The notes under the pieces were generated by a model. It worked only from the letters and a program-made list of their open reading frames with translations, was not told where the DNA came from and searched no databases. From Malus domestica (Eukaryota > Streptophyta > Magnoliopsida > Rosales > Rosaceae): a DNA stretch of 64,000 bases. Below, in pieces: positions 23,567-38,327 of this stretch (its first letter is position 1; each line of letters begins with the position of its first letter). The stretch lies in contig NC_091673.1 of NCBI RefSeq assembly GCF_042453785.1, positions 1,991,501 through 2,055,500 of the forward strand, given 5' to 3'. Made by a program: the position numbers and the translations under genes.

Positions 23567-24604
23567 TGAGTCGACCAATTCGATCTTCCTCTCCCTCTCT
23601 CTCTCGCTTCTTACTGGTACGTAACTGCTGCTAATCCTGTTAACTCGTTCAATTATTGTCAATTTAGGGTTTTCCTTTGTTTCATTGACTACTTTGAACT
23701 GTTATTTATCGTAAAATTTGGGGTTTTGATCCTAAAGTTTCTGTCTTTGAATGTTCAGCGGGTCTCTGGGTTTGATATTATGTGCTTAAACTGATATTCG
23801 AATTAATTAATGATTAGGGGATTTATTATATGTATGTTCATTCGGAGTTTTTGTTTGGTTACTGAGAAAATGAAGATAACTAGTTATAGAAAGTAAATTG
23901 CGTGCTCGTAAATATTTTAATTCATTGTGATGCAAAGAATTGAATTTTTTATTTGGGTTTTTTGATATCTGACAAAAAAGCATTAACTTGCAGGCTTGTT
24001 TGGAAGGAGAGTTGTAGCTTTGAGCTGTTTGAGGCTGGACTTTTGGTCTGTAGAGCTGTGGTTTGCTCCAGATAAGGTAAGAAATCCGAATTGAATTGCC
24101 AGATTTTTGTTCCGTTTCTTTATTGATGTGAGAATTTTCATACTTCATGTTGCGGATATTATTCTTGGCTGAATGGATTTGCAGTCTTTTGTTTTGGTTG
24201 TAAACTTCTGTTGTTTTAACTTCTTAGTCGGGGGAACGATTGTCAGATACTTGGAGGCAAATGAGTTACAGATTAGCCTAGTATAGGACTGATTTGGAAT
24301 GTTTAGTTTACGATGCTTAAAAACAACAGATCATAAGACGTGTGGAAGGAAGAGGGCAGATATGACCGGCTTGTGATACCTGGAACTTTGTATGGAAAGA
24401 GAACATTATGATTAGGGTTCTGTTTTGTAAACTCGTAAGGCGATCTTAAATATCTGATTGATGTGTATTTAGTATTTGTCTTCTGTATATGCGATGCTAA
24501 CATAAAAATGTTAAGGAACTAACATTTTTGTTTCTCTTCTTTGAGATGCACTTCCGGTCATCATCGTACCAACATGCAGATATTGTGCTGGTTTTTATAT
24601 CTAA

Positions 24605-25585
24605 ATGGACACCAGGAGGTTCATGCAGCTGGTTGAGGAGAAAAAGAAAAGAGCTTTGGAGAAGAAAGAAGCCCCGTTGAAATGGGAGCAGAAACTAGAA
24701 GCTGCTGCTAAGGCAAAAGCTGATGCCGAAGCCAAAGAGAAGAAGCCGAAATCTTCAAAGCATAAGAGAAGATCTGCGTCGGAGTCTGATAGCGATAGCG
24801 ACACTGACAGAAGTGATGGGAGAAGAAAGTCAAATAAAAGAACTCACAAGAAGCACAAGAAGCGAACTCACTCTGATGCAAGTGACAGTGAAATGAGGAA
24901 GGAGAAGAAATCCAAGCGAAAGTCAAAGAAACATTCCTCAGGCTCGAGTGATGATAGCAGTGATGAGTATGAGAGTGATTACGAAGAAGAAAGGAAGAGG
25001 AAGAAGGGAAGCCACAAAAAGCACAGGCATCATGATTCTAGATCAGATTCGGGTCCCGATTCTTCCAGTGACGATGATAGTGATACGGTGAAGAGAAGTC
25101 ATTCGAGGCACCACAAACACCACCCCAGGTCAGACTCAGAATCATCTGGTTCTTATAGTGATGAGGACGAGAGAAGAATCCGAAGGGGTCATGCTAAGCA
25201 CCACAAACGCCACAGACATTTGAGATCTGTTTCCCCTGAGTCAAGTTATGAGGATGGTGAGGTTAGAAGGAAAAGGCACGCAAGGCACCATAAACGTCAT
25301 AGGCAATCACGATCGCATAGTGTTGATTCAAGATCATCAGATCCTGATTCCCACAAACGCAGCAGAAGGAGCAAATCTCTAGGAAAGTCATCAGATGACA
25401 ACCGCGACGAGGCTGATAAACAGTTGAAGCACAAGAGGAGTGGTCACCATAGCCATCATCATCACAAGCATCGTCACCACCACTCAGAAGAGGAAAAAGA
25501 TCACCATCCTCGGGGTTCAGGTGAGCCCAACGGAAAGCAGACAGAAGATGTTAGAGCAAATGCAACCGATAATAACAGTTGGTAG
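24605..25585 (+). CDS. FAM133-like Lys/Ser/His-rich nuclear protein
   Basis: A single coding exon of 326 codons begins MDTRRFMQLVEEKKKRA. After a charged helical N-terminus (residues 1-60, alanine/lysine rich) the rest is low-complexity: alternating K/R/H clusters (KHKRR, HHKRHR) and S/D/E acidic clusters, ending DNNSW. This SR/acidic pattern is typical of nuclear, RNA-processing-associated or phospho-regulated proteins; it has many potential basic nuclear localisation signals. Plant relatives are usually annotated 'protein FAM133-like'; no enzymatic domain exists and function is unknown. The 5' leader probably carries two introns (23617-23993 and 24077-24579), inferred from donor/acceptor sites. 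The start codon chosen is the first ATG after the last acceptor. Intact. Confidence 0.85.
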   Translation: MDTRRFMQLVEEKKKRALEKKEAPLKWEQKLEAAAKAKADAEAKEKKPKSSKHKRRSASESDSDSDTDRSDGRRKSNKRTHKKHKKRTHSDASDSEMRKEKKSKRKSKKHSSGSSDDSSDEYESDYEEERKRKKGSHKKHRHHDSRSDSGPDSSSDDDSDTVKRSHSRHHKHHPRSDSESSGSYSDEDERRIRRGHAKHHKRHRHLRSVSPESSYEDGEVRRKRHARHHKRHRQSRSHSVDSRSSDPDSHKRSRRSKSLGKSSDDNRDEADKQLKHKRSGHHSHHHHKHRHHHSEEEKDHHPRGSGEPNGKQTEDVRANATDNNSW

Positions 25586-25789
25586 ACGTCCCTCTAATTT
25601 GCGGTTATTGCTTTCACTGGATTGGACTTTATTTACTTTCCGTCAAATTTTGACTGCAGAGAGGGAACCTCCCTTAACTACTGCATTCTCGGTTGCCTGC
25701 ATCTGTGCTTATACTTGCTACATAAATTCAGTTGCCTTTCCCTTGCTTAACTTGTTCCGTTTACAAATTAGGTTTTGGTGCAAGATTTT

Positions 25790-26003
25790 CTGGACGCCAA
25801 CGAGACTGATCTCAAACCAAATTTAACATACAAAACCGCATAAGATGCTTACAAGTCAGAATCTCCCAAAATTGTTTTTATTTTCTTTTTTCCAAGCTGG
25901 ACGCCAACGAGACTGATCTCAAACCAAATTTAACATACAAAACCGCATAAGATGCTTACAAGTCAGAATCTCCCAAAATTGTTTTTATTTTCTTTTTTCC
26001 AAG
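25790..26003. repeat. Perfect 107-bp tandem duplication
   Basis: 25790-25896 and 25897-26003 appear identical base for base, starting CTGGACGCCAACGAGAC. The repeat lies in the 3' flank of the FAM133-like gene, 85 bp from the stop codon of the convergent oxidoreductase gene. It is either very recent or an assembly duplication. Confidence 0.9.
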
Positions 26004-26087
26004 CTGGGAAAATGTATCCTCAGCCGTGGGGAACAAATCGGTAGTGTCACTCAATAACGATACAACAATTTTACTATGATAGGTTAG

Positions 26088-28520
26088 TTAGAAATTCTTC
26101 AGTATGTTTTCAGTTGATACACCGTCTGCTACAAGAATTGAGGTAACCTCCTGCAAAGAAAAACAATTCAAAATGTTACCTCCGCGTAGAAGTATGATCG
26201 TTAGCATTCAATATTTACCACACGGACAGACATCACAACTAAATGACGCGGCATTTATTTGAAACACGAGACCCCTCACTCGCTGGGGTTAGTCTTTTTA
26301 TCCAACGTTTCTCTTTGGATTAGGATTCTCTCTCCTCCTCTTTACGTGTAATCGACCAAGGTACGAAAATTCACTAGGTGATGGATTCAGTATGCCTAAC
26401 TCAGATAAAGGCAGGCCGTTTTGGGTAGGTGGAAACAACCTAACCCTACTCGTTATAACGCAACTTACAAACACCAAGGACATCAACCATTAGAGCTATC
26501 CCAATCCAGGTAGGTGGAAAATTGAACAAATAGCAACCAGGCCATTTAATATCATAAACAGGGACTATTACGGCCCGGAAGATAAACCTTTATTGGGTAA
26601 AGAAACAATAGACAAGAAAATTAGCAGATGCCAAGAGAACTTGATAAGTTTTAAATGATAGCAATAAGCGACATTCGATAAGCAAAATATCATGGAAATG
26701 TCAACAGAGGTATGTTAATAGAGTTAGTATTCCATCTTAAGCATTGGCTTCGTATGGATGTAGTGAAGGTTAACAATCCCACAGAAACTAAGGACAAGAT
26801 TGGTTTCAAATCAACAGATTCTTCTAAGCAGATGATATATAGTAAGATTAAGGACAAACTCATATTTTTTTTTCTTTGTTAAAACGCGTCACGCAAGTAA
26901 GAATACGTCACCTTTTTCACACAAAAAAAGGTGTCACATACGTTCATTAATAGATAGTGACCTCAACATCATCTACTGCAGAAACCTTCCCTCCTTCCCT
27001 TAAGTAAAATGGCTTGGTCCAAGACCATTCAAGCGTGCAGCATTTTCAGATTTCTTTACTACTTACACCTAGAAGTTAGAACCCTAGAGCAAAATTCTTA
27101 TTGAAGAGGAGCCCTAGAGGCCAAATAAAATTTGCCTCGGGGGGGGGGGGGGGGGGGAAGACTACATTTGGTGGTGTTGCAACAAATTATTTACACCTAA
27201 ACTGTGGGTTCAACTAGTAAACAAGGCAATGGTAGCACCTTGTCTGGTGCAGATCAAGACTCAAGAACGGTTCTTGTCTGACTTCAAAGTTATATATTCA
27301 CAGAACAATATCTATCTTCAAGCCCATGTTCGACTTTGAAATATAACGATAATAACGATAACAAATGTAACAAAAGCAAACTAAGAAATGTGAACGAGAA
27401 CAGTAAGGATACCTCAGTCATTTGCTTCTGCCCGCATAACACAGCAGCTGTGGAGAGAGGATTATAAATTTGCTTGGCTCTGGAAAAAGCAGCCTGAAAA
27501 TGTATAACCACAGAAAGCATTAATTCCGTGCTTAGAAGCGGAACCACTTTGAATTTGCATGGGGTGAAGGTCTACCTGCACATAACCACTCTGTCCCGTC
27601 CAACCGCCATGTGGTTGTGATAATACCGGCACAATCTCAACACCTGAAGATTCCCAGTCCTTAAATCTATCCTGTAAGACATTACAGGTAATCACAGTCG
27701 TAAATTGAATTGGGGAAATTAAAATAAATAAATAAATAAACAGAATTTCATGGTTTATAAGTACCTGATACGCCATTCTGTCAAGGTTTCTAGCGCCATA
27801 AAAGAGCTTCACAGCGGATCTCTTATCGGCGCTAAACCCCGATTCGACCAGAGACCGGATTGGACTGCACATATTCAAGAGCTGGGTCATGCCAAATTGC
27901 TTTTAAAAACTCGAAGAATTCAAGTCCAATGCATCTGAAATCAAATAAATTCGATTTTTTTTTTTTGCTAACCTGATTCCAGATCCTGTGGCGAATATGA
28001 GAACCGTAGGGTAATTCTCCGGCGGTTCGATCCGATCAATGTCGAAGCCTTTCCCCATAACCTGGCTGAGCTCCACCACGTCCCCTCTCTTGAGCCTGCA
28101 CAGAAGCTCCGCCGTGGACCCTGCCACGCTCTTCACCAAAAACTCAAACACGCCTTTTGCGGACGCCAACGATGGAGGCGACGCGATGGCCAGAAACGAG
28201 GGCTTCGATTCGTCAGGGACCCGAAGCTGGAGGTACTGGCCGGCTCGCGTGTGGGACGAAGCGAGGTCGGGGGCGTCGGACAGGTCGACGCGGACGTGGA
28301 AGAGCGACTCTGCTGCCGGTTCTATCTCGGAGAGAGGGGCCGGGGACCAGAGAGCGGTGTCTTGGCGTACGGCTGCGGCAACGCTGGCGAAGCGGTGGCG
28401 GCGAAGTTTTAGGTGGTGGGGGTTGAGGCGGCGTAGGATAGACATGGGAGGGAGGGGGGAGCTAAGGTGCGCATGGGAGCGGAGGGGCACCGATGCGGGT
28501 TGGAAGATTGCAAGTGACAT
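26088..28520 (-). CDS. pKIWI502-like FAD/NAD(P)-binding oxidoreductase
   Basis: Five exons in phase: 27973-28520, 27765-27864, 27576-27671, 27413-27493, 26088-26150, giving 295 residues. The N-terminus is Ser/Arg-rich and looks like a plastid or mitochondrial targeting peptide. It is followed by a ferredoxin-reductase-type FAD-binding barrel (AGQYLQLRVPDESKP around residues 88-105). The nucleotide-binding fold shows ATGSGISPIRSLVESG with the GxGxxP-like loop and a later VLCGQKQMTEE stretch. The C-terminus is NILKNF. Plant relatives are annotated 'fruit protein pKIWI502', a single-domain reductase of unresolved electron partner. Two in-frame ATGs exist (28520, and residue 26 at 28445). The longer start was chosen because its added residues also look like transit peptide. 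The last intron is 1.26 kb. Intact. Confidence 0.9.
27139..27157. repeat. G19 homopolymer in oxidoreductase intron 4
   Basis: Nineteen consecutive G lie within the 1.26-kb last intron. Like the G20 run in ALIX, it reads as C on the coding strand. Confidence 0.8.
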
Positions 28521-28656
28521 GGCTGTGGGATTCGGGTGTGCGAGGATTTTATGTTGTGGCCGGGTCCGTACAATGCCGGCGCCAAAGCTGGTGAGGAATC
28601 AAGAGTCAATCGTCTCGAAGACTCGAGGAAGGGATTGAGGGTAGACTGGTAATTGG

Positions 28657-28823
28657 GAGAGATTTTTCAACGTAACCCATACAAAGAATGCACCACATGT
28701 CACTATTTAAATGGTGGAATATGTGTGCTAAAAAGTTAATAACTTAAAAAATAAAATTTCTCACCACTCTTATCAAAACACGTGGTGTACCACTTATATT
28801 CCCGTTACAACTACAAATTTCTC
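28657..28823. repeat. MITE family M3 (copy 1), 9-bp TSD
   Basis: The ends are GAGAGATTTTTC and complementary CAAATTTCTC. The core has 'gtgctaaaaagttaataact'. Flanks GGTAATTGG and GATAATTGG differ by one base. The same family occurs at 44900-45055 and 58259-58428. It lies about 140 bp upstream of the oxidoreductase start. Confidence 0.65.
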
Positions 28824-29458
28824 GATAATTGGATAGTCCTAAGTCCACGTGGCATGATTTTGTTACATCCTGGACTTGAGGAGGATAACTGATTGAGCAG
28901 GTGATCGCAACCACTAGATGAATGAATTGCTAATTATTTATTTCTTTTGTTCATTTCAATTCTGAGTCGAGAAGGGAAGTGAATTTCGCAGATCCTTAAA
29001 TTCATCGAGTTTGCGAAGACGAAAGCATTGTCTTCGAGCTGCGCTTATACGCACAATAATCTTTCGTTTGAAAGCATTCCACAAACGAACAAGCTTGAAC
29101 AAGAGTGAACAACACGAAAGACGAAAGACGGGGTTTATAACTTAAACAATCATAGTTGCATCGAAATTCAAATGTTTTAAATATGAAAAGGAACAAACAA
29201 ACAAAAAAACAATATACACGCGTCGTCCTCTTTCTTTTCCTTCCCCTTCCCCTTATTGAACAAGAAGAAAAAGAAGGGGATAGGCTCATTGGCACCATTT
29301 CTCTCTCACACCCCGCTGCAATATGCTTAAATCTGAAACGGGAAATGCTCATACAGTTTTGCCTCAAAAATGAAAATCCTGTTTGCTTGGCAATGCCAGC
29401 GGCATCTAAATTATTTCGGGTTTTCGCAGTTATCAAGATAAAACAACAGAAAAGATGA

Positions 29459-32792
<3,334 letters not shown>

Positions 32793-33072
32793 TTTGTTGG
32801 GGATTCAGATGGAGAAAGCAGAGAGTGTGGAAGAAAATACTAGGGTTTGTTGAGTCGAGGTGCCAATGCTATATGTACAGACCGCTCAGCCCCAAAATTG
32901 GAATATCATTTTTTTTTTTTTTTTTCAATTTTGTTTTTCGTTTTTAACTTTTGACCTTTTCGGCAATTCTCCGCAAGGATGGGTGGTGGAGGCTAAAGGA
33001 TCGTTGCCAAACACTCCCTAATGTTTCACTTTTCTCTTTTTTCTCTTTTTTATCTTTTTTTTTTTTTTTTTG

Positions 33073-33566
33073 GTAAATTGTAGCAATGCTCTCTTAATTT
33101 TAACTCAATTAGAGGAATAGTATCTTAACTAAAAATTAATTACCATTAGTCCCTCAGCTCATCAAAACATGCAGTTATGATCCCTCAACTAAAAATTCAT
33201 TATCATTGGTCCATCAACTTTAATCCAACTAGAGAAATTGTCCTTCAACTTTAATTTAATTCGAGCAATGGTCCATCAACTTTAACCCAATTGTAGCAAT
33301 GGTCATTCCAACATAATTCGTTTTGACAAAATTCTAACGAAATTGATGAAAATGACAATAGCTACACATTTTGATGTGTTAAGAGACCCTAATTGTAACA
33401 ATGATCATTCCAACTTAACTCATTTTGACAAAATTTTGACGAAATTGATGAAAATGACCATGGCTACACATTTTGATGAGTTGAGGGACCAATGGTAATG
33501 GATTTTTAGTTAATAGACCATTGCTCAAATTTGATTAAAGTTGAGGGACCATTACTACAATTTACT
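33073..33566. repeat. Long-TIR non-autonomous element
   Basis: The left end 'taaattgtagcaatg' and right end 'cattactacaattta' are inverted. Internal blocks of the type 'ggtccctcaactttaat' recur in both orientations ('ttgagggaccaatggtaat' toward the right). The structure suggests a Mutator-like MITE with long arms. The T-rich flank hides any TSD. Confidence 0.55.
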
Positions 33567-33693
33567 CCTATTTTTAGTATTTAATTTCTTAATTTTATTA
33601 ATCTTATGAGCTTTGTGTGCCCTCTTGTACGGTGATTCCACGTTTCCAATAAACCAGGTAACAAACAAGAAGTCAAAACATGTTTTTAGATTT

Positions 33694-33859
33694 GTCACTT
33701 AGTATTATGGTTTAATGATATTCCTCTTCATCTGTAAGTGGGAGGTTTTAGGTTCGATTTTCGCCAAAGGCGAATTTGAACCACATTATTATTAGCCCAT
33801 TTCGAGGTTAAGCTCACATCATCCCCTTAGTGTAGATAATATCGTTTGTAAAAAAAAAA
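33694..33859 (+). repeat. tRNA-derived SINE (copy 2)
   Basis: Same family as 1592-1758: B-box-like GGTTCGATTTTCGCC, 3' motif 'tagataatatcgtttgt' and a poly-A tail. The 14-bp target duplication ATGTTTTTAGATTT is at 33680-33693 and 33860-33873. Confidence 0.8.
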
Positions 33860-33984
33860 ATGTTTTTAGATTTTGCTTGACACAATTGTTTTCTCGCATT
33901 TGAAAAATAATATTGAAGAAAAAGTGAATATTAAGTTGAAATATGAAATGTCGAAATAACGTAATTTGAACTATAAAAGTTAAT

Positions 33985-34282
33985 TGTAACATCATACATC
34001 GTCCAGGGGAGTAGATATTGTAAATCTTATATGTATATTCTCATCTCTACTTAGCACGATGTCTTTTGGGAGCTCACTGGCTTCATGTTCCATAGAAACT
34101 CCAAAGTTAAGCGATAAAGGGGCCAGAGCATTCCCTTGATGGGTGATCCACTGGGAAGTTCTGCTCGCGTAAGTTCCTAAAAACAAAACCGTGAGGGTGT
34201 GGTCAGAGCCCAAAGCGGACAATATCGTGCTACGGCGAAGTCGAGCTCGGGATGTGATGAGGGCTTGGACCTGGATGTGACA
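33985..34282 (+). mobile_element. Solo LTR of a Cassandra TRIM
   Basis: It begins TGTAACATCATACATCG, ends GGATGTGACA and carries the 5S-like segment on the plus strand ('ctccaaagttaagcga' and 'tgatgggtgatccactggga'). Flanking TTAAT and TTAAC are a one-mismatch 5-bp target duplication. There is no internal region or second LTR, as expected after LTR-LTR recombination. It is more diverged than 8449-9105, so older. Confidence 0.8.
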
Positions 34283-34709
34283 TTAACCGATTAATTTTTA
34301 GTCTAGTGATATTTGTCTTCTTAATATTAAAACAAGTCGCAAGTTCGAAATTTAATGTAATTACAATACTAACGCAGTTTAATAGCAATTTCACCATTTT
34401 TAATTTAAGGTCATACATGAGTAAGAGTTGAGAGACCAAATTTTAGCAATGCTCCTTAAACTCTAGACATTGCGTCTACTTTGTCTAGTGAACATTCAAT
34501 TTTATTTTAAGCCCTCAAAATTTTGTAAGTTGTGCTTATATCCACGTGATCAATTTTGTCACAGCTTAATTTCCTGATGTGCAATGCACATAACCAACTA
34601 TTAGAGTATTTTATGTCAATAAATATTATGAGCTCGTATGTAAATACTTTTAAAATAATAGAAAACGTTTTTAATGAAAATAATTTTGAAATCAATCCTT
34701 AATAAAAAT

Positions 34710-35552
34710 TAAGGCTGGAATTTTTTGCCATGTACCGACTTACCGACCGAACCAAATCGGTGGGGCTCCTATTGGTACGGTAGTATTTCGGTATATCTTC
34801 AAAATTGGTTGGCATGGAACCGAACTGATCATTAATAGTACAGCTTTGGTTTTGTTATACCGGCAGTATACCATATCGACCGATATATATTTTTTTTAAA
34901 TACTTAAAAACTATCTTAGATATTGTTTTGCATGCAAAAGTCATTTAATAGTCTTTAGCCTTTAGGGTTTCGAAAATTAAAACCCACACACAACTCTCAG
35001 TTTCTTTCTACTTAACACTTCCCGATGATCTCCCGTAGCGCAGCCTCGCTTGCAGTTTTCCTCTTCATTTTGACGAATCAACAGCCATCGCGCCGGTGAC
35101 CTGCTCTCCGATAACAGATTGCACAAATGATTTGATTGCTGACATTGTTGTTGCCTTATGAAGCAATGATTTGATTTCGATTCTATTTTTAGTTAGTTTA
35201 GTTGCTTTTTGCTGTCCTATGATGTAATCTCATATGAATGATGCTTACAAGGTTCGAATTAATGTGATTTGAATTAAATCATAATAGTTTGTGTATATAT
35301 GATATGATATCAGTTTCTGCTTGTTACCTTGTGCTTGCTGCCTTATTAGAATTGCAAGTATATACGATATTAGGTGATACTGCCAGTTATGCTATTTACC
35401 ACCCAAACCAGCCAGCGGTCTCGGCTAAACCAATTTTCGACAATCGCAAGATAACAGTTGGTTGGCAATAGATGATTTTCGATAATTGTGTATATATGGC
35501 TGCCTGGTGGCACAAGGAATTTGACACGGTTTGCCTACCGAACCCAGCCCTA
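34710..35552. mobile_element. hAT-like non-autonomous element (tentative)
   Basis: Ends TAAGGCTGG and CCAGCCCTA are inverted. Sub-terminal 'taccgaccgaaccaaatcgg' and 'ttgcctaccgaaccc' motifs recur. Flanks ATAAAAAT and GTAAAAAT match at 7 of 8 positions, the length expected for hAT insertions. No transposase frame was seen. Confidence 0.5.
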
Positions 35553-35560
35553 GTAAAAAT

Positions 35561-36170
35561 GCAAATAAATCATTGAAAAGCTGAAGTTTCTTTCATGAAC
35601 CACTTTAAGTGTTTTTGGAACTCCAAAACATGTTCTCTAAAAGTTATTTCAATCATTTTAAAAGCACTTATATCCTCGTGTTCAATTTTATCACAGTTTA
35701 ATTTCCTGATGTGCTATGCACATAACTATTAAGTCATTTTATGTCAACAAATAATATATATTTGCAAAAATAATTGACCAATACTTGAAATTTTGATATT
35801 TTGAGCTGTAAGAAAAAATTACGAGGAATTGAAACTTAACAAAGATATAATGAGCTTAAAAGATTATATTACACAAAATTAAACCTCAATTTGACAGAAT
35901 AGTTGACAAATCTAAGGACGGAGAGACAATATTCAGAAAAAGGTTAATTAATTTTAATTTAGAACAGATGAGCTATAATTCAATGTTAACGCTAAATTTT
36001 CCTATCATATTTGAGCCGGTCCCGTATCGAGTATAAGTCCAAATAATTTTACCCGATAAATCTAAATTCAATTTGGACCTATACTCGATACGTGGTCACA
36101 CGACCCACTGGTGGATTTGGGCTCGTCATCAGGTAAAAAGCTTAACGGGCCGGGTAAACTGAGGCCCGAA
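35561..36170. other. Intergenic upstream of ASF1
   Basis: AT-rich and without open frames. A GGGCC-type motif near 36149-36166 may belong to the ASF1 promoter. Confidence 0.35.
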
Positions 36171-36228
36171 CAATGACCCCACATCCCAAATTCCGAATCG
36201 GCAAAAATCCTGACAAAGTTGAAAACTC

Positions 36229-36236
36229 CCGCCAAA
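36229..36236 (-). promoter_or_regulatory. Candidate E2F site upstream of ASF1
   Basis: CCGCCAAA is the complement of TTTGGCGG, which fits the plant E2F consensus TTTSGCGS. It lies 264 bp before the ASF1 start codon. Arabidopsis ASF1 genes are reported E2F targets, which makes the position sensible. A single 8-mer can occur by chance. Confidence 0.45.
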
Positions 36237-36499
36237 GTCCTGTGCCAATTTTCCCTCCAAAGTCCTGTACTAAAGTATGTTTACTGGAAAATGCGAATTC
36301 CAATTCCCAATTCTTCACATCTCACAATCTCCGCCTCCTCCTCCTTTCCCTTCTCCTCCTTCCGCCGCCAGGCCCCCGGGTCATCGCCATCGCCCAAAAT
36401 CCGTTCTAGGGTCGTTTAATTTTGGATTTAGGATATCCAATCGACGGCTAGGATTGGTCCATTCAAGGAAGCAACGGAGTCTTGATTCACTCCGAGAAT

Positions 36500-37541
36500 A
36501 TGAGTGCCGTCAACCTTACGAACGTCGCCGTTTTGGACAATCCGGCCGCTTTCCTCAGCCCTTTTCAGTTTGAAATCTCGTACGAGTGCTTGACTCCCCT
36601 CAAAGACGGTAATTTTATCGAACCCATGATTCTTCAATTTAATTTTTTTAATGCATTAGCTGAATTTATAGGAAATTTTATTGGGTTTTGTTTTGCTTGA
36701 GATTTAGCTAGGGTTCTTAACATAATCTGCCCAACTAGGGTTTCAAAGATTGGGTTTTTTAAATTAAAGGACTGATTGAAAATTAGACGTGACGTTAGTA
36801 GATCTAACCCATAGATTAGTGATTAGGATCATTAATTTTACTGATTAATGACCCTAATTTTATTTTCAACGTCAATGATTTTGGCATGTGATACTATCCA
36901 ATTTATTACAGACTTGGAATGGAAGCTGATATATGTGGGATCTGCTGAAGACGAAACTTATGACCAAATGTTGGAGAGTGTGCTTGTTGGTCCTGTCAAT
37001 GTTGGCAACTACCGTTTCGTCTTTCAGGTAATTACCTCGATTCCTTGTTCCGAGTTCTTGAGTTTGTTTCGGGATCCAAAATCGATGTGAAACCAAATCC
37101 TTTCTGTTTATGTGTGTGCGTGTACATGTCTTGGTCTCATGGCAGGCAGACCCTCCAGATCCATCAAAAATACGCGAGGAAGATATCATCGGTGTCACGG
37201 TACTGCTATTGACATGTTCATATCTGGGGCAGGAGTTTGTTAGAGTGGGGTACTATGTGAACAATGATTATGATGATGAGCAGCTGAGGGAGGAACCTCC
37301 CTCTAAGGTGTTGGTCGATAGGGTTCAGAGAAACATTTTAGCGGACAAGCCGAGGGTCACAAAGTTCCCTATTAATTTTCATCCCGAGAACAGTGAGACC
37401 GCGGAGCAGCAGCCCCCACATTCACCTGATCACGTAACTGAAACAAAGCAGCCCCTTCCTTCTCCCGATTGTGCAGCTGGAGAAAACATCAAGGGAAAAG
37501 AACCACCCGCCTCACCTGTACCATCTGTCTGTGTGCAGTAG
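36500..37541 (+). CDS. ASF1: Histone chaperone ASF1
   Basis: Three exons in phase (36500-36608, 36912-37027, 37146-37541) encode 206 residues. Residues 1 to about 155 are the conserved immunoglobulin-like core: MSAVNLTNVAVLDNPA, YECLTPLKDDLEWKLIYVGSA, LVGPVNVGNYRFVFQADPPD and GVTVLLLTCSYLGQEF. That core binds the H3-H4 dimer and passes it to CAF-1 or HIRA during replication, repair and transcription. The remaining tail is Pro/Glu-rich and variable, ending PSVCVQ. The length matches plant ASF1A/B (about 195-220). The start was chosen by the conserved N-terminus. Introns are short GT-AG. A candidate E2F site lies upstream. Intact. Confidence 0.97.
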
Positions 37542-38074
37542 TAAAGTTGAATTGGCTTCATGATCTCCACGTTGCTACGAGAAATTTGGGTCCGGCGGCG
37601 AGCATTTCAGTTGACATAACTACGCTAAATTTTAAACAACCCCAATTTTTTGAAACAGATTGTGTACCATATACACTAGTGTTATTGCATGTTTTGTGTC
37701 ACCATTTTCTTTTTGGTGTGATAAGATGTGGTACATGGAGGTTAAACGATTTCTATGTGTCTCGCATGATCGTCTTGTAATCGAAACTCAAGAGTTTCGT
37801 AATTCAGATTTGTAGTGCAGTTCTACATGTTGTGTTCTTTGGATGTTAAATAGGAAAATAGAATGCAATTATTTCAAGTCCAGGAATCCATGGAACAAGA
37901 AAAATTTGTGTAGGGCTTCGCTTGTCATTGGACTTTGTTGAGTATCATTACAAGTCCACAAATGAAGTTCTTTCCTTTCTAACTGGTTTTCTAATTGTTT
38001 TTTTCTTTTCATGACAATACATTTCTATCGAAAACAGAAGAAAATAGTTGTTTTGATCTGCCTCGTAAAATTAC
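37542..38074. other. ASF1 3' flank, nothing else recognised
   Basis: Probable 3' UTR to about 37860 followed by AT-rich spacer up to the end of the minus-strand MATE relic. Confidence 0.4.
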
Positions 38075-38327
38075 CTATGTCGCACTGTCGATGGCTGACG
38101 TGGTATTCCGAACAGAATTGGCAGCCTTCGCTGCCTGAAATGGAGATCTGTATTAAACACGGACAAAATGTATTAGCACGGTGAAACGAAGGGAGTGTCC
38201 TGAACTTACCCCTTATTCCAATCAGCGCGCAAGTTTACCACCACAAGTGCTGTTAGTTGAACAACAAGTCCACAAATGATTCCCATCCAAGGCTCCTATA
38301 CACACAAATTTAAACTTAAATGGCTGA

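Noticed and set aside
24605-25585. SR splicing factor with an RRM
   Set aside because: There are many S/R/K/H clusters, but no RNP1 or RNP2 motif or RRM fold is visible, so a splicing-factor name is not supported.
28039-28638. 199-codon plus-strand frame opposite the pKIWI502-like exon 1
   Set aside because: Arg/Gly/Ala-rich antisense shadow of a GC-rich exon, with no domain.
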